DNA from: Dendrosporobacter quercicolus
GTDB lineage: Bacteria; Bacillota; Negativicutes; DSM-1736; Dendrosporobacteraceae
DNA length: 64,000 nt
NCBI RefSeq assembly: GCF_900104455.1
Contig: NZ_FNHB01000001.1
Coordinates: 806,001 to 870,000 of the forward strand
Direction: 5' to 3'
The notes under the pieces: generated by a model
What the model was told of the DNA's origin: nothing
Seen by the model: only the letters and a program-made list of their open reading frames with translations
Database searches by the model: none
Translations under genes and position numbers: made by a program
Shown here: in pieces, positions 1 to 7,602 of the stretch
Layout of the letters: every line of letters begins with the position of its first letter
Position numbering within the stretch: the first letter of the stretch is position 1

Positions 1-2
1 CT

Positions 3-18
3 ACTGACTAAAGTCAGT
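3..18. promoter_or_regulatory. Palindrome ACTGACT-AA-AGTCAGT
   Basis: Perfect 7-bp inverted repeat around AA. It lies just past the 3' end of the binding-protein gene, so it probably serves whatever gene starts left of the window. It shares GACT/AGTC half-sites with palindromes at 5250-5263 and 5410-5441 on the other side of the uptake operon, though the spacing differs. A shared regulator is inferred, not shown. Confidence 0.4.
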
Positions 19-88
19 TAACATTTTAAATAATATTTTGCTCAGTGTCAAGAAATTTTTGGCATTATTGCCCTGTCCGCCAGCTCAC

Positions 89-1111
89 TTAAAACGTATC
101 CGGATACAAACCGGCGGCAATTTTCTCAATTGCATCGATCGTACGGATACCGCCGTTATTTACCGTAAAAAAGGGCAGATTAATGATATTTCCTTGTTGA
201 ATAGCCCGCATGCTGCGCAGCTCGGCTATTGCCTGCAAGCTTTGGACTGCCTCTTTATCGCCAAGATCTTCCGTTGGCCTTTGCTGATTGAAAGATACAA
301 AAATAATCACATCCGGGTCAAAAGACAAAACTTTCTCCGCACTGACAAAGGAAGTTCGTTCTTCGCACAGATTCCGGCCGCCGGCGAGTTCAACGATGTG
401 GCTGATCAGGTACTGGCTGTCGTAAAGAGAAAAAGTTCCGTTGAAATGATCCTGCAAAACGATGACCGTCTTTTTTTGCGGCAAATCCTTGACTGCCTGC
501 TGCACTTTATCCACACGGTTTTTCAGATTCTGGACATAAGGGCCGGTAACCTGCCGAATGTCAAAAATCCTGCCCATATCCGCAATACTGCGATAAACTG
601 TATCCTCCAGCGTAGGCCTGGTCTTTAGTAATGTGCTTGGCAGTATATAGGTTCCTACACCGCGCTCCTGCCAGGCCTGCACCTCCCCCATACCATTGGG
701 GGAAAACTGCTGAACCCAGCCGATGATCATGTCAGGCTGCATTTCCAGCAGTTCCTCTGCTGACGGCATATACTGCGCCTTGGTTATATTCAATCCGGCA
801 TATTTTTCAGCCACCCGCTCCACCGGGCTGCCATAGGGGGCAATTGTCGCTAAAATATGGTTCTCCAGACCAAGCTCCAATAACAGCTCTGTTGCGCCCG
901 GATGAGTGAGCACCACTCTTTGCGGAACTTTACGGTAAGTATATTCAACGGTGTTTTCCGCATAATCATAATTGGCAATTGTGACCGCTTTGGAGTCCGG
1001 CTGAACCGCCCCGGCTCCGGATTCGACTCCGGCCTGCTTTGATCCGCAGGCTGTGATCAACAAAGCAGCCCCCAGCATACCGGCGGCGATCAACTGTTTA
1101 CATTTGTTCAT
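89..1111 (-). CDS. ABC transporter substrate-binding lipoprotein (iron chelate/corrinoid type)
   Basis: A 340-residue periplasmic binding protein of the FepB/BtuF family, which delivers a metal chelate to an inner-membrane FecCD-type importer. The N terminus is a lipoprotein signal ending in LLITACGS, so the mature Cys should be lipidated. The core contains the class III motifs of the family (RVVLTHPGATELLLELGL, then a 'LLEMQPDMIIGW' segment). The ATG at 1111 is chosen because AAGGAGG lies 8 bases upstream; a longer frame from 1132 would place that ribosome site inside the gene. It is the last gene of the receptor-permease-ATPase-binding protein operon, 17 bases after the ATPase stop. The exact ligand cannot be read from the sequence: ferric siderophore, heme and cobalamin are all possible, and the nearby Fur-like box favours iron. 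Confidence 0.88.
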   Translation of the reverse strand: MNKCKQLIAAGMLGAALLITACGSKQAGVESGAGAVQPDSKAVTIANYDYAENTVEYTYRKVPQRVVLTHPGATELLLELGLENHILATIAPYGSPVERVAEKYAGLNITKAQYMPSAEELLEMQPDMIIGWVQQFSPNGMGEVQAWQERGVGTYILPSTLLKTRPTLEDTVYRSIADMGRIFDIRQVTGPYVQNLKNRVDKVQQAVKDLPQKKTVIVLQDHFNGTFSLYDSQYLISHIVELAGGRNLCEERTSFVSAEKVLSFDPDVIIFVSFNQQRPTEDLGDKEAVQSLQAIAELRSMRAIQQGNIINLPFFTVNNGGIRTIDAIEKIAAGLYPDTF

Positions 1112-1128
1112 ACGCCCGCCCTCCTTCC

Positions 1129-1908
1129 TCACACCTGCCCGCAGACAGGATAATAAGTAATTGCCAGGCAGCCGGTAGCAGGGTTTTCCTTAATATCGCA
1201 ATCAATTTCATACACTTCCCTAACCAACCCGGGCGTCAGAATTTGCCTGGGCTTGCCGCTGGTCATTACCGCACCGCCTTTAAGAACATATAACTGATCA
1301 CAATACATGGCAGCCAGGCTGAGGTCATGCAGCGCCGCCAGAACGCCAATGCCGAGCGCTTTGACAATCGCCAGCAATTCAAGCTGATACTTAATATCGA
1401 GATGATTGGTCGGTTCATCCAGGAGCAGCACCTGGGGCTGCTGAGCTAAAGCCCTGGCCAGAATAATCCGCTGCTTTTCGCCGCCGGACAGAGTCGAAAA
1501 GCTGCGGTGGGCATAGCTTTCCATCCCCACTGTTTTTATAGCCGCCAGCGCAATCGCATAGTCTTCCTGACGATCAGCCTCCAGCATCCCCTTATGCGGC
1601 GTCCGTCCCATCATGACCATCTCAAAAACACTAAAATCAAAATTAACCTGATTAAACTGGCCTACAACTCCCAGTTTCTTCGCCGATTCCGTCAGGCTGA
1701 AACTTTGCAGACTCCGCCCGTCAAGCAGAATGGCTCCGCTGCCGGGTTTGATCACCCGGTAAATGGTACGAAGCAAAGTTGATTTTCCGCTGCCGTTTGG
1801 ACCGATCAGCCCAACAAAATTGCCCTGCTTCACCTCCAGTGAAACATCCTTAACAACCTGTTGCCTGCCAAGCTCTACGCTAATGTTTTTCAAAGCTAAA
1901 TTCACCAC
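1129..1908 (-). CDS. ABC transporter ATP-binding protein (FecE/BtuD family)
   Basis: A 259-residue cytoplasmic ATPase that powers the adjacent FecCD permease. It has an intact Walker A (GPNGSGKST), Q-loop, signature (LSGGEKQR), Walker B with catalytic Glu (VLLLDEPTNHLD) and the switch His (ALHDLSL), so it should be catalytically competent. Length is normal for the family. It starts 12 bases after the permease stop, so translation is probably coupled. The Asn after DEPT in the Walker B extension is usual for siderophore and cobalamin importers. Ligand identity is not resolved by this subunit. Confidence 0.93.
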   Translation of the reverse strand: MVNLALKNISVELGRQQVVKDVSLEVKQGNFVGLIGPNGSGKSTLLRTIYRVIKPGSGAILLDGRSLQSFSLTESAKKLGVVGQFNQVNFDFSVFEMVMMGRTPHKGMLEADRQEDYAIALAAIKTVGMESYAHRSFSTLSGGEKQRIILARALAQQPQVLLLDEPTNHLDIKYQLELLAIVKALGIGVLAALHDLSLAAMYCDQLYVLKGGAVMTSGKPRQILTPGLVREVYEIDCDIKENPATGCLAITYYPVCGQV

Positions 1909-1920
1909 GCCAAGGCCTCC

Positions 1921-3021
1921 TTATTGACCGCCGAAATGAACAGAATGCTTAACCAGAATGTACATAAAGAAAGGAGCGCCGACCAATGCGGTAAGGATGC
2001 CGATCGGCAATTCACCGCTTGTTAAAACAATACGGGCCAGGACATCCGCCCAGATCAGAAAAATTGCGCCGGTCAGAATGGCTGCCGGCAGCAAACGCCG
2101 GTGATCGGCGCCAACCACACCGCGCGCTACGTGGGGAACAACCAAACCGACAAAGCCGAAAATACCGCATACGGCAACAATTAAGCCGGTAATCAGCGCT
2201 GTAATGACTAAATACAACTGGCGGACCCTTGCTAAATCAATGCCTAAGGTAATTGCCGTTTCCTCCCCCAACAACAGGGTATTTAAAATACGGAACTGCG
2301 TAAGGAAAAAGATACAGCTGGCGGCAATGCCGGCTGCCGGCAAGGCCAGATTGTCCCATTTGGCGGCAGCCAGCGAACCCATTGTCCAGAAGGCAACGCT
2401 GCGCACGCCTTCGGCATTGCTGGAGAGATAAACAATAAAGTTGGCTAAAGCAATGAATAAAGCGCTGGCGATCGAACCGGCCAGAATCATTTTGACCGGG
2501 GAAGCCCGTCCCCCAATACCCGACAGCGTCATGACAAACAACGAAGCGGCAAGCGCGCCGATAAACGCCCAGACGGCTGTTCCTAAACCAAACAGCACTC
2601 CGGCTAAACCGCCGATCAGGATGGAAAAAGTCGCGCCAAGTGATGCCCCGGCGGATATACCCAGCAAATAAGGTTCAGCCAGAGGATTTTGCACCGCCGC
2701 CTGCATTACTGCACCGCATACTGCCAAACCTGCGCCGACAACAGCCGACATCAGCACCCGCGGCAGACGGATTTGCCAGATAATATCCAGATGAGCCTGA
2801 GATACCGGCCCGGCAATATCATTGAGAGGCAAATTGAATACTTTCGCTAAAATAATGCGGTAAGCATCGCCGGGAGCAATTTTTGCCGATCCCAGGCATA
2901 CCGCCAGCAACATGGAAACCAGGACAGCGATGCCCAAACAAGCCAGAAAGAAAGTAAACATTCGTTGTTTTTGAATCATACCTTCCGGCTGAACTAAAAA
3001 TTGCGGATTGAATTGCGCCAT
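1921..3021 (-). CDS. FecCD-family ABC transporter permease
   Basis: Inner-membrane permease of the FecCD/BtuC family, 366 residues from the preferred start, with about ten hydrophobic segments. Conserved family stretches are visible: RLPRVLMSAVVGAGLAVCGA, QNPLAEPYLLGISAGASLGA and GFVGLVVPHVAR. The frame is open up to 3198, but the ATG at 3021 has GGGAG about 8 bases upstream and gives the usual N terminus (a short cytoplasmic tail, then the first membrane helix). Only one permease gene is present, so a homodimer is expected. Cotranscribed with the TonB-dependent receptor upstream and the ATPase downstream. Confidence 0.92.
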   Translation of the reverse strand: MAQFNPQFLVQPEGMIQKQRMFTFFLACLGIAVLVSMLLAVCLGSAKIAPGDAYRIILAKVFNLPLNDIAGPVSQAHLDIIWQIRLPRVLMSAVVGAGLAVCGAVMQAAVQNPLAEPYLLGISAGASLGATFSILIGGLAGVLFGLGTAVWAFIGALAASLFVMTLSGIGGRASPVKMILAGSIASALFIALANFIVYLSSNAEGVRSVAFWTMGSLAAAKWDNLALPAAGIAASCIFFLTQFRILNTLLLGEETAITLGIDLARVRQLYLVITALITGLIVAVCGIFGFVGLVVPHVARGVVGADHRRLLPAAILTGAIFLIWADVLARIVLTSGELPIGILTALVGAPFFMYILVKHSVHFGGQ

Positions 3022-3217
3022 GTAGTTTATCTCCCTGGTATCTTTATTTGCAAACAAATACTTTAGATAGTTGAAAAAGATTATCAGTATTATTTTACCT
3101 GCTAACTGCAATTTAGCAAGGACTAATTTCCCTTCCATATAATAGAACAGGACCTGCACCGCCCAAATGCCACTGAGCAGTGCCTGTCCTGCCTTCAAAC
3201 AGATTGCCCGGCTTTGG

Positions 3218-5146
3218 TTACATCCGGTGTTCTATACCGACAAAAAAGCTGCGCCCTGCCATTGGATAAGAGCCGGGCTCGTACCAGACATTGCCAATCA
3301 GTTCATAAGCCTCATCCGTTAAGTTATACGCATTCGCATAAATACGGGTTGTTGGATTGATCTGATAATGAACAGCCAAATCCATGGTCAGATAAGATTC
3401 GGAAGTAAACTTCTCTAAACTGCGATTCGTTGCAGCCCGTAAAGTAAGTCCGGCCTTCCATTTATCCTGATGATAATCAAAGCCTAAATGATAACCGTTG
3501 GGCTGGCTGTTTTTAGGGTCGTCATAATAGCCGGTGCTATTGGCTGTGGTCTTAATTTGCGCATAGGAATAACCTGCCGTCACATCCCATTGCGGCGATA
3601 ATGTTTTCGTTAAGCTAATGTCCAAACCTTTTCGTTTTTCCCGGTCTACATTTTCATAATAGCCGGGATCTTCAGCCGGCCAGAAAGATTTCCACTGGAT
3701 CGCATTTTTCAGGCGGCTGCTATATACACTGGCCTGCAATTTGGTGCCATCCCCCAGCTCCGTGTTCATCCCAACGGTTATGGTATTGCCTTCCTCGGGT
3801 TTTAGGCTTGGATTGCCAACCCAGTAAATTGTATTGCTGAATAGCTGCGCCACGGTGGGGTTCCTGACAAATTGCCCCCAGGATGCATAGATATTGGTAG
3901 TGGCGTCAATTTCCCGGTTGATCGACAAGCGGGAGGTCGTATTATCGCCAACAATGCTTTGATCATCATAACGGGTGCCGACGCTGAGTGTCCAATTGTC
4001 GGGCAGCTTCCATTGATTTTCTAAAAATACAGATTTAGTCGTAACGCCGCGGTTGATGGTGTCTTTATCGTCCAAATGCTCTTTGAGCCAATTGGCGCCG
4101 CCTACCAAAGTGTGGTTTTCACTTAACTTCCAGTTTTGCTGCCATTCCGCTCCATTGGCATAGAGATCATACGTATAGGGACTAACCCCGTCCGATTTTA
4201 CTAAGGATTGATAAAGCGTTCCGTCTGAGGTATTGCGATATACCCGAAAAAAGTTGGCTGCACCGCTGTCTTGATTCCAGCGATATGTTAAAGCAACATT
4301 ATTGCTGGTAAGATCCTGCCTGCCGGCAGGATTTGCGGCGCTGCCGTCAGCGATTAAGGCTGCACCGAAAGCGCTCTGATCATTGGTATGTTCCCACTGA
4401 AAGGAAAGATCGCGGCCATTGCCCAGTTCCTTATCCAGACGCAGTGTGACTAAATCCTGGTCGATGTCGCTGGCGGCATGGGTTCTGGTCTTTCCGGTTA
4501 CAGCATCTTTATATTCAAAATCATCGCGTTTCTTTTGCTCGGCGGTAAGTAGATAACGGATATCGCCGGCCGTTCCCTCCGTCGTCAGGCTATAGCGCTT
4601 AAAGCCCCAGTTGCCAAACTCCGCGGCTGCCGCCGTACGGCTCTCGTCTCCTCTCCGGGTAATAATATTGATTACCCCGCCGACCGCATCACTCCCGTAA
4701 AGAGACGAGCCGGGCCCCCGCAAAACTTCAATGCGTTCGATATTTTCCACTGATAAGCCATCAATATTGATTACATGGTCATTGCCGCTGAACATCAAAT
4801 GGGGCCAGTTCATTTTGCGGCCGTCAACCAGAATCAGCACACGATCATCGCCATTGAGTACCGGAAATGAGCCAAAGCTGGTTGATCCGGTATTGACATT
4901 TTTGCTTCGCAGCACATCCGATATCCGGGTAAAACCACCCTTTTCAATTTCCTCGCCGGTAATAACAGTTACATGAGCCGCCACTTCCGTTAATTTTACC
5001 GGAATACGGTTAGCTGTAACAACATACTCATCAAACGTATACTCCTGTTCAGTCTCTTCGGCTGACCCCAGTCCGGTCATTCCGAATAACAGGGCACTGC
5101 TCATCAGTGCGCACAACATTTTCTTCCGCTTATGGTTAATGATCAT
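3218..5146 (-). CDS. TonB-dependent outer-membrane receptor
   Basis: A 642-residue outer-membrane beta-barrel receptor with a plug domain, which uses TonB energy to import a scarce chelate. A Sec signal peptide (about residues 1-29, ending GLGSAEE) is followed by a TonB-box-like segment (TFDEYVVTANR), the plug (about 45-165, with VLRGPGSSLYGSDAVGGVINIITRRG) and a barrel that closes with an aromatic-rich C terminus. Its presence implies a diderm cell envelope. No TonB, ExbB or ExbD gene lies in the window. It is the first gene of the four-gene import operon, with AAAGGGGA before the ATG. Length and plug resemble BtuB/enterobactin-type receptors. No B12 riboswitch is recognisable upstream, which argues mildly for an iron ligand. 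Confidence 0.93.
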   Translation of the reverse strand: MIINHKRKKMLCALMSSALLFGMTGLGSAEETEQEYTFDEYVVTANRIPVKLTEVAAHVTVITGEEIEKGGFTRISDVLRSKNVNTGSTSFGSFPVLNGDDRVLILVDGRKMNWPHLMFSGNDHVINIDGLSVENIERIEVLRGPGSSLYGSDAVGGVINIITRRGDESRTAAAAEFGNWGFKRYSLTTEGTAGDIRYLLTAEQKKRDDFEYKDAVTGKTRTHAASDIDQDLVTLRLDKELGNGRDLSFQWEHTNDQSAFGAALIADGSAANPAGRQDLTSNNVALTYRWNQDSGAANFFRVYRNTSDGTLYQSLVKSDGVSPYTYDLYANGAEWQQNWKLSENHTLVGGANWLKEHLDDKDTINRGVTTKSVFLENQWKLPDNWTLSVGTRYDDQSIVGDNTTSRLSINREIDATTNIYASWGQFVRNPTVAQLFSNTIYWVGNPSLKPEEGNTITVGMNTELGDGTKLQASVYSSRLKNAIQWKSFWPAEDPGYYENVDREKRKGLDISLTKTLSPQWDVTAGYSYAQIKTTANSTGYYDDPKNSQPNGYHLGFDYHQDKWKAGLTLRAATNRSLEKFTSESYLTMDLAVHYQINPTTRIYANAYNLTDEAYELIGNVWYEPGSYPMAGRSFFVGIEHRM

Positions 5147-5249
5147 CTTCCCCTTTCAACCAGGCCTGCTCACTGCCGTCATGGAGGCAGCAGCTTTTTA
5201 CCCTTTAGCAACACTTTACCTCGTGTTATGTAACAAATATCCCATCACC

Positions 5250-5263
5250 GACTGATTTCAGTC
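5250..5263. promoter_or_regulatory. Palindrome GACTGA-TT-TCAGTC
   Basis: Perfect 6-bp inverted repeat around TT, about 105 bases upstream of the receptor start. In register it reads GACT-N6-AGTC, the same half-sites and spacing as the core of the palindrome at 5410-5441. Probable operator for the receptor operon; the regulator is unknown. Confidence 0.45.
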
Positions 5264-5409
5264 AGTTGGTGAGTCATTACCAATCTATGTCATACCATCG
5301 CCCCTGTCCGTTTCCGCTCATACATTTTACATGAGCAAAATGTCATTTGACGTTTAACCAGAAATCAACATATAATAGTCCCAGATACTTTTTGCCACTT
5401 CTCATGGCC

Positions 5410-5441
5410 TTTCTAATTGACTGTTGTCAGTCAATTAGAAA
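5410..5441. promoter_or_regulatory. Perfect 14-bp inverted repeat with GACT-N6-AGTC core
   Basis: Left arm 5410-5423 and right arm 5428-5441 are exact reverse complements around a TTGT centre. The core TGACTG-TTGT-CAGTCA resembles the sites at 3-18 and 5250-5263. It sits between the divergent receptor operon and the MFS gene, about 135 bases before the latter. No downstream gene ends here, so an operator is more likely than a terminator. Confidence 0.5.
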
Positions 5442-5445
5442 GTTC

Positions 5446-5482
5446 AATCTTATTGATCATGATAATCACAATCAATAAGATT
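5446..5482. promoter_or_regulatory. Fur-box-like site inside a 12-bp inverted repeat
   Basis: The 19-mer at 5455-5473 matches the classical Fur box (GATAATGATAATCATTATC) at 16 of 19 positions by eye. It is embedded in a larger exact inverted repeat with arms 5446-5457 and 5471-5482. It lies about 95 bases upstream of the MFS start and in the shared control region of the iron-type receptor operon. Iron control of the locus is inferred. Confidence 0.55.
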
Positions 5483-5576
5483 ATAATCCCTGCACTTAAG
5501 CAAGTCAATACGTTAATTAAAATTATAAAATTAAGTAGTCAGTATTTAAAATTACAACAGAAAGGCTGTCACTATC

Positions 5577-6803
5577 ATGATTACCGTCAATTGCCACAAT
5601 GCACCACTGGTCATTCTCATTATCAATATGTTTATCGCCCAGCTTGGCGTCGGTCTGATTATTCCGGTATTGCCGAAATACATGCAGCTATTTGCCGCCA
5701 GCGGGGCCGTTCTTGGCTATCTGGTATCGGCAATGGGGTTAACATTGTTTTTGTTTTCACCGCTGGCCGGAGAATTATCGGACCGTTACGGCCGCAAAAG
5801 AGCGATTGTATTTGGACTAAGCATGTTCTGTTTATCGCAGTATCTCTTCGGTGCAGCCAGTGAACTATGGCTGCTTTATGTATCCCGGCTGATTGGGGGG
5901 ATCGGTATCGCTTTCACCTCACCGGCCATTACCGCCTACATCGCCGACATTACCACCGAAGACGAACGCGGAAAAGGCATGAGCTGGCTAAGCGCAGCCA
6001 TGGCCTTAGGCATTGTGATTGGACCCGGCGTTGGCGGGGTGCTGGCCGAATATGACTTACGCCTTCCCTTTTATTTCGCCGCCGTCGCCTCTGCCCTGTC
6101 TATGCTGGCTTCCATACTGGTTTTACCGGAAACATTATCACCAAAAATAAAGACAGCCGCCGGCAAGGCGGAAAAAAAACAGCCGCGAAATGTCCTCCGT
6201 CATTTTGCAGCCTCCTTCCAAACGCCCTATTTATCCCTGCTGGTGCTGTTCTTTATCCTCACTTTTGCCTTAGTCAATGTTGAAGTAGTTTTCGGCTTGT
6301 ACCTCGCTGTGAAATACGGCTATACGCCGCAGGATATCGCCATTTTATTCACCGTTGGGGCAGCAGCCGGTGTAATAATCCAGGCGTTATTCATGGATTG
6401 GCTGCTGCGCCGTTTCGGCGAACAGCAAGTAATCCGCTTGTCGCTGAGTTTGGCGGCAATAGCGCTGCTCTTACTGTTGGTTCCCAAGACCTATTTTATG
6501 CTGCTTTCCGTCACCGTTTTCTTTTTCTCATTTACCGCTGCCCTGCGCCCCGCCCTGACCACGCTGTTGTCCAAACTCGCCGGGGCGGAGCAGGGTTTTG
6601 CCGCCGGCTTAAGCAACGCTTATACCAGTCTGGCCATTATTGCCGGACCGGCCGCTGCCGGACTGCTGTTTGACCTTCATACAGATTTGCCTTATCTCTT
6701 TGGCGCTGTCCTTATGCTGGCCAGCCTGGCTGTTCCACTGAAAGAACGACAGCCGGAAACAGCGCTGTCCGCCGTTCAAACTGAGCGGACGGATACGATT
6801 TAA
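5577..6803 (+). CDS. MFS transporter, drug/siderophore exporter type
   Basis: A 408-residue inner-membrane protein with about 12 hydrophobic segments and the MFS motif A between helices 2 and 3 (GELSDRYGRKR, about residues 62-72). The motif C-like GPGVGG in helix 5 is typical of drug-proton antiporters. GAAAGG precedes the ATG by about 12 bases. It is transcribed divergently from the receptor operon and has the Fur-like box and a palindrome in its upstream region, so export of a siderophore or a metal-linked metabolite is a reasonable inference. Substrate cannot be determined from the sequence; a multidrug pump is the alternative. It converges on comEA with almost no gap. Confidence 0.85.
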   Translation: MITVNCHNAPLVILIINMFIAQLGVGLIIPVLPKYMQLFAASGAVLGYLVSAMGLTLFLFSPLAGELSDRYGRKRAIVFGLSMFCLSQYLFGAASELWLLYVSRLIGGIGIAFTSPAITAYIADITTEDERGKGMSWLSAAMALGIVIGPGVGGVLAEYDLRLPFYFAAVASALSMLASILVLPETLSPKIKTAAGKAEKKQPRNVLRHFAASFQTPYLSLLVLFFILTFALVNVEVVFGLYLAVKYGYTPQDIAILFTVGAAAGVIIQALFMDWLLRRFGEQQVIRLSLSLAAIALLLLLVPKTYFMLLSVTVFFFSFTAALRPALTTLLSKLAGAEQGFAAGLSNAYTSLAIIAGPAAAGLLFDLHTDLPYLFGAVLMLASLAVPLKERQPETALSAVQTERTDTI

Positions 6804-6816
6804 AATGAAGCAGAGC

Positions 6817-7392
6817 TTAAATCCCGATCCGGTCCTTCATTTTGTTATATTTGCTTTCGCCAATGCCCGGTACTTTTTTCAGGTCTTCAATTGCACTGAA
6901 ATTACCGTTAGACTCCCGGTATTGAATGATTTTCTCAGCGATCGACGGACCTATACCCGGAAGTCTGTCCAATTCCTGTGCCCCGGCAGTATTGATGTTT
7001 ATTCGCTCTGCTGCCGGCCCGGCGGTTTGGCTTTGCTCAGCGCCGGCAGTATTACTTTTGGTATCCCGGGCCGGTACATGAATTTGCATGCCGTCCCTGA
7101 GCGGCTGCGCCATATTTATCTTTGCGGCATCGCCAGTTGGCAGCAGGCCGCCGGCTCCGTCAATTGCGTCCAAAACTCTTGCTCCGGACGCAAGTCTGAT
7201 TACCCCCGGGTGATTAACCGCACCGCTTACATAAACGATCAGTTCCGGCCCTGCTTCAGTTAATACAGCTTCATTAGAAGAATGTTCAAACTCGCGAACA
7301 GCTGTTTTTTGCCAGTAATGATAGGCACTCACGGCCACAACCAGGGCTGACAGCCCGATGATCAGCCAAAATCTCCCTTTATCTTCCACCAT
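6817..7392 (-). CDS. comEA: ComEA-family DNA-binding helix-hairpin-helix protein
   Basis: A 191-residue protein with one N-terminal membrane anchor (about residues 9-25), a SLBB/beta-grasp domain (about 50-100, with IVYVSGAVNHPGVIRL) and a C-terminal tandem helix-hairpin-helix region (ININTAGAQELDRLPGIGPSIAEKI, then KVPGIGESKYNKM). ComEA binds double-stranded DNA at the cell surface during natural transformation. GAGGGGG lies 7 bases before the ATG. The usual downstream partners comEB and comEC are not beside it, so competence is only suggested. Confidence 0.9.
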   Translation of the reverse strand: MVEDKGRFWLIIGLSALVVAVSAYHYWQKTAVREFEHSSNEAVLTEAGPELIVYVSGAVNHPGVIRLASGARVLDAIDGAGGLLPTGDAAKINMAQPLRDGMQIHVPARDTKSNTAGAEQSQTAGPAAERININTAGAQELDRLPGIGPSIAEKIIQYRESNGNFSAIEDLKKVPGIGESKYNKMKDRIGI

Positions 7393-7544
7393 ATATTTAC
7401 CCCCTCAGTGCTGCACCAGTACTAGTAAATAATGGTATTTTCTCCTTCAATGTTGTAAAATCCTATGATATTGAACACATCAATAAAAAAAACCGCATTC
7501 CGCGCCTTAGCGGCAGAACGCCGCAGGTTGCATCAGCAGTTTTT

Positions 7545-7590
7545 TCCCCGTTGTAAGCCGCCGACAAGAGGTTCGGCGGCTTTCCTGTTT
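7545..7590 (-). terminator. Hairpin downstream of leuS
   Basis: GCCGCCGA and TCGGCGGC arms (about 7558-7581) form a strong stem just after the leuS stop. The uridine tract is poor on the minus strand, so termination efficiency is uncertain. Confidence 0.4.
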
Positions 7591-7602
7591 TCACAGCATT
7601 GC

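Noticed and set aside
38-628. Long plus-strand frame at the left edge
   Set aside because: It is antisense to the binding-protein gene, has no ribosome site and no recognisable product.
5147-5576. Cobalamin riboswitch upstream of the TonB-dependent receptor
   Set aside because: No B12-box-like sequence was seen on the minus strand.
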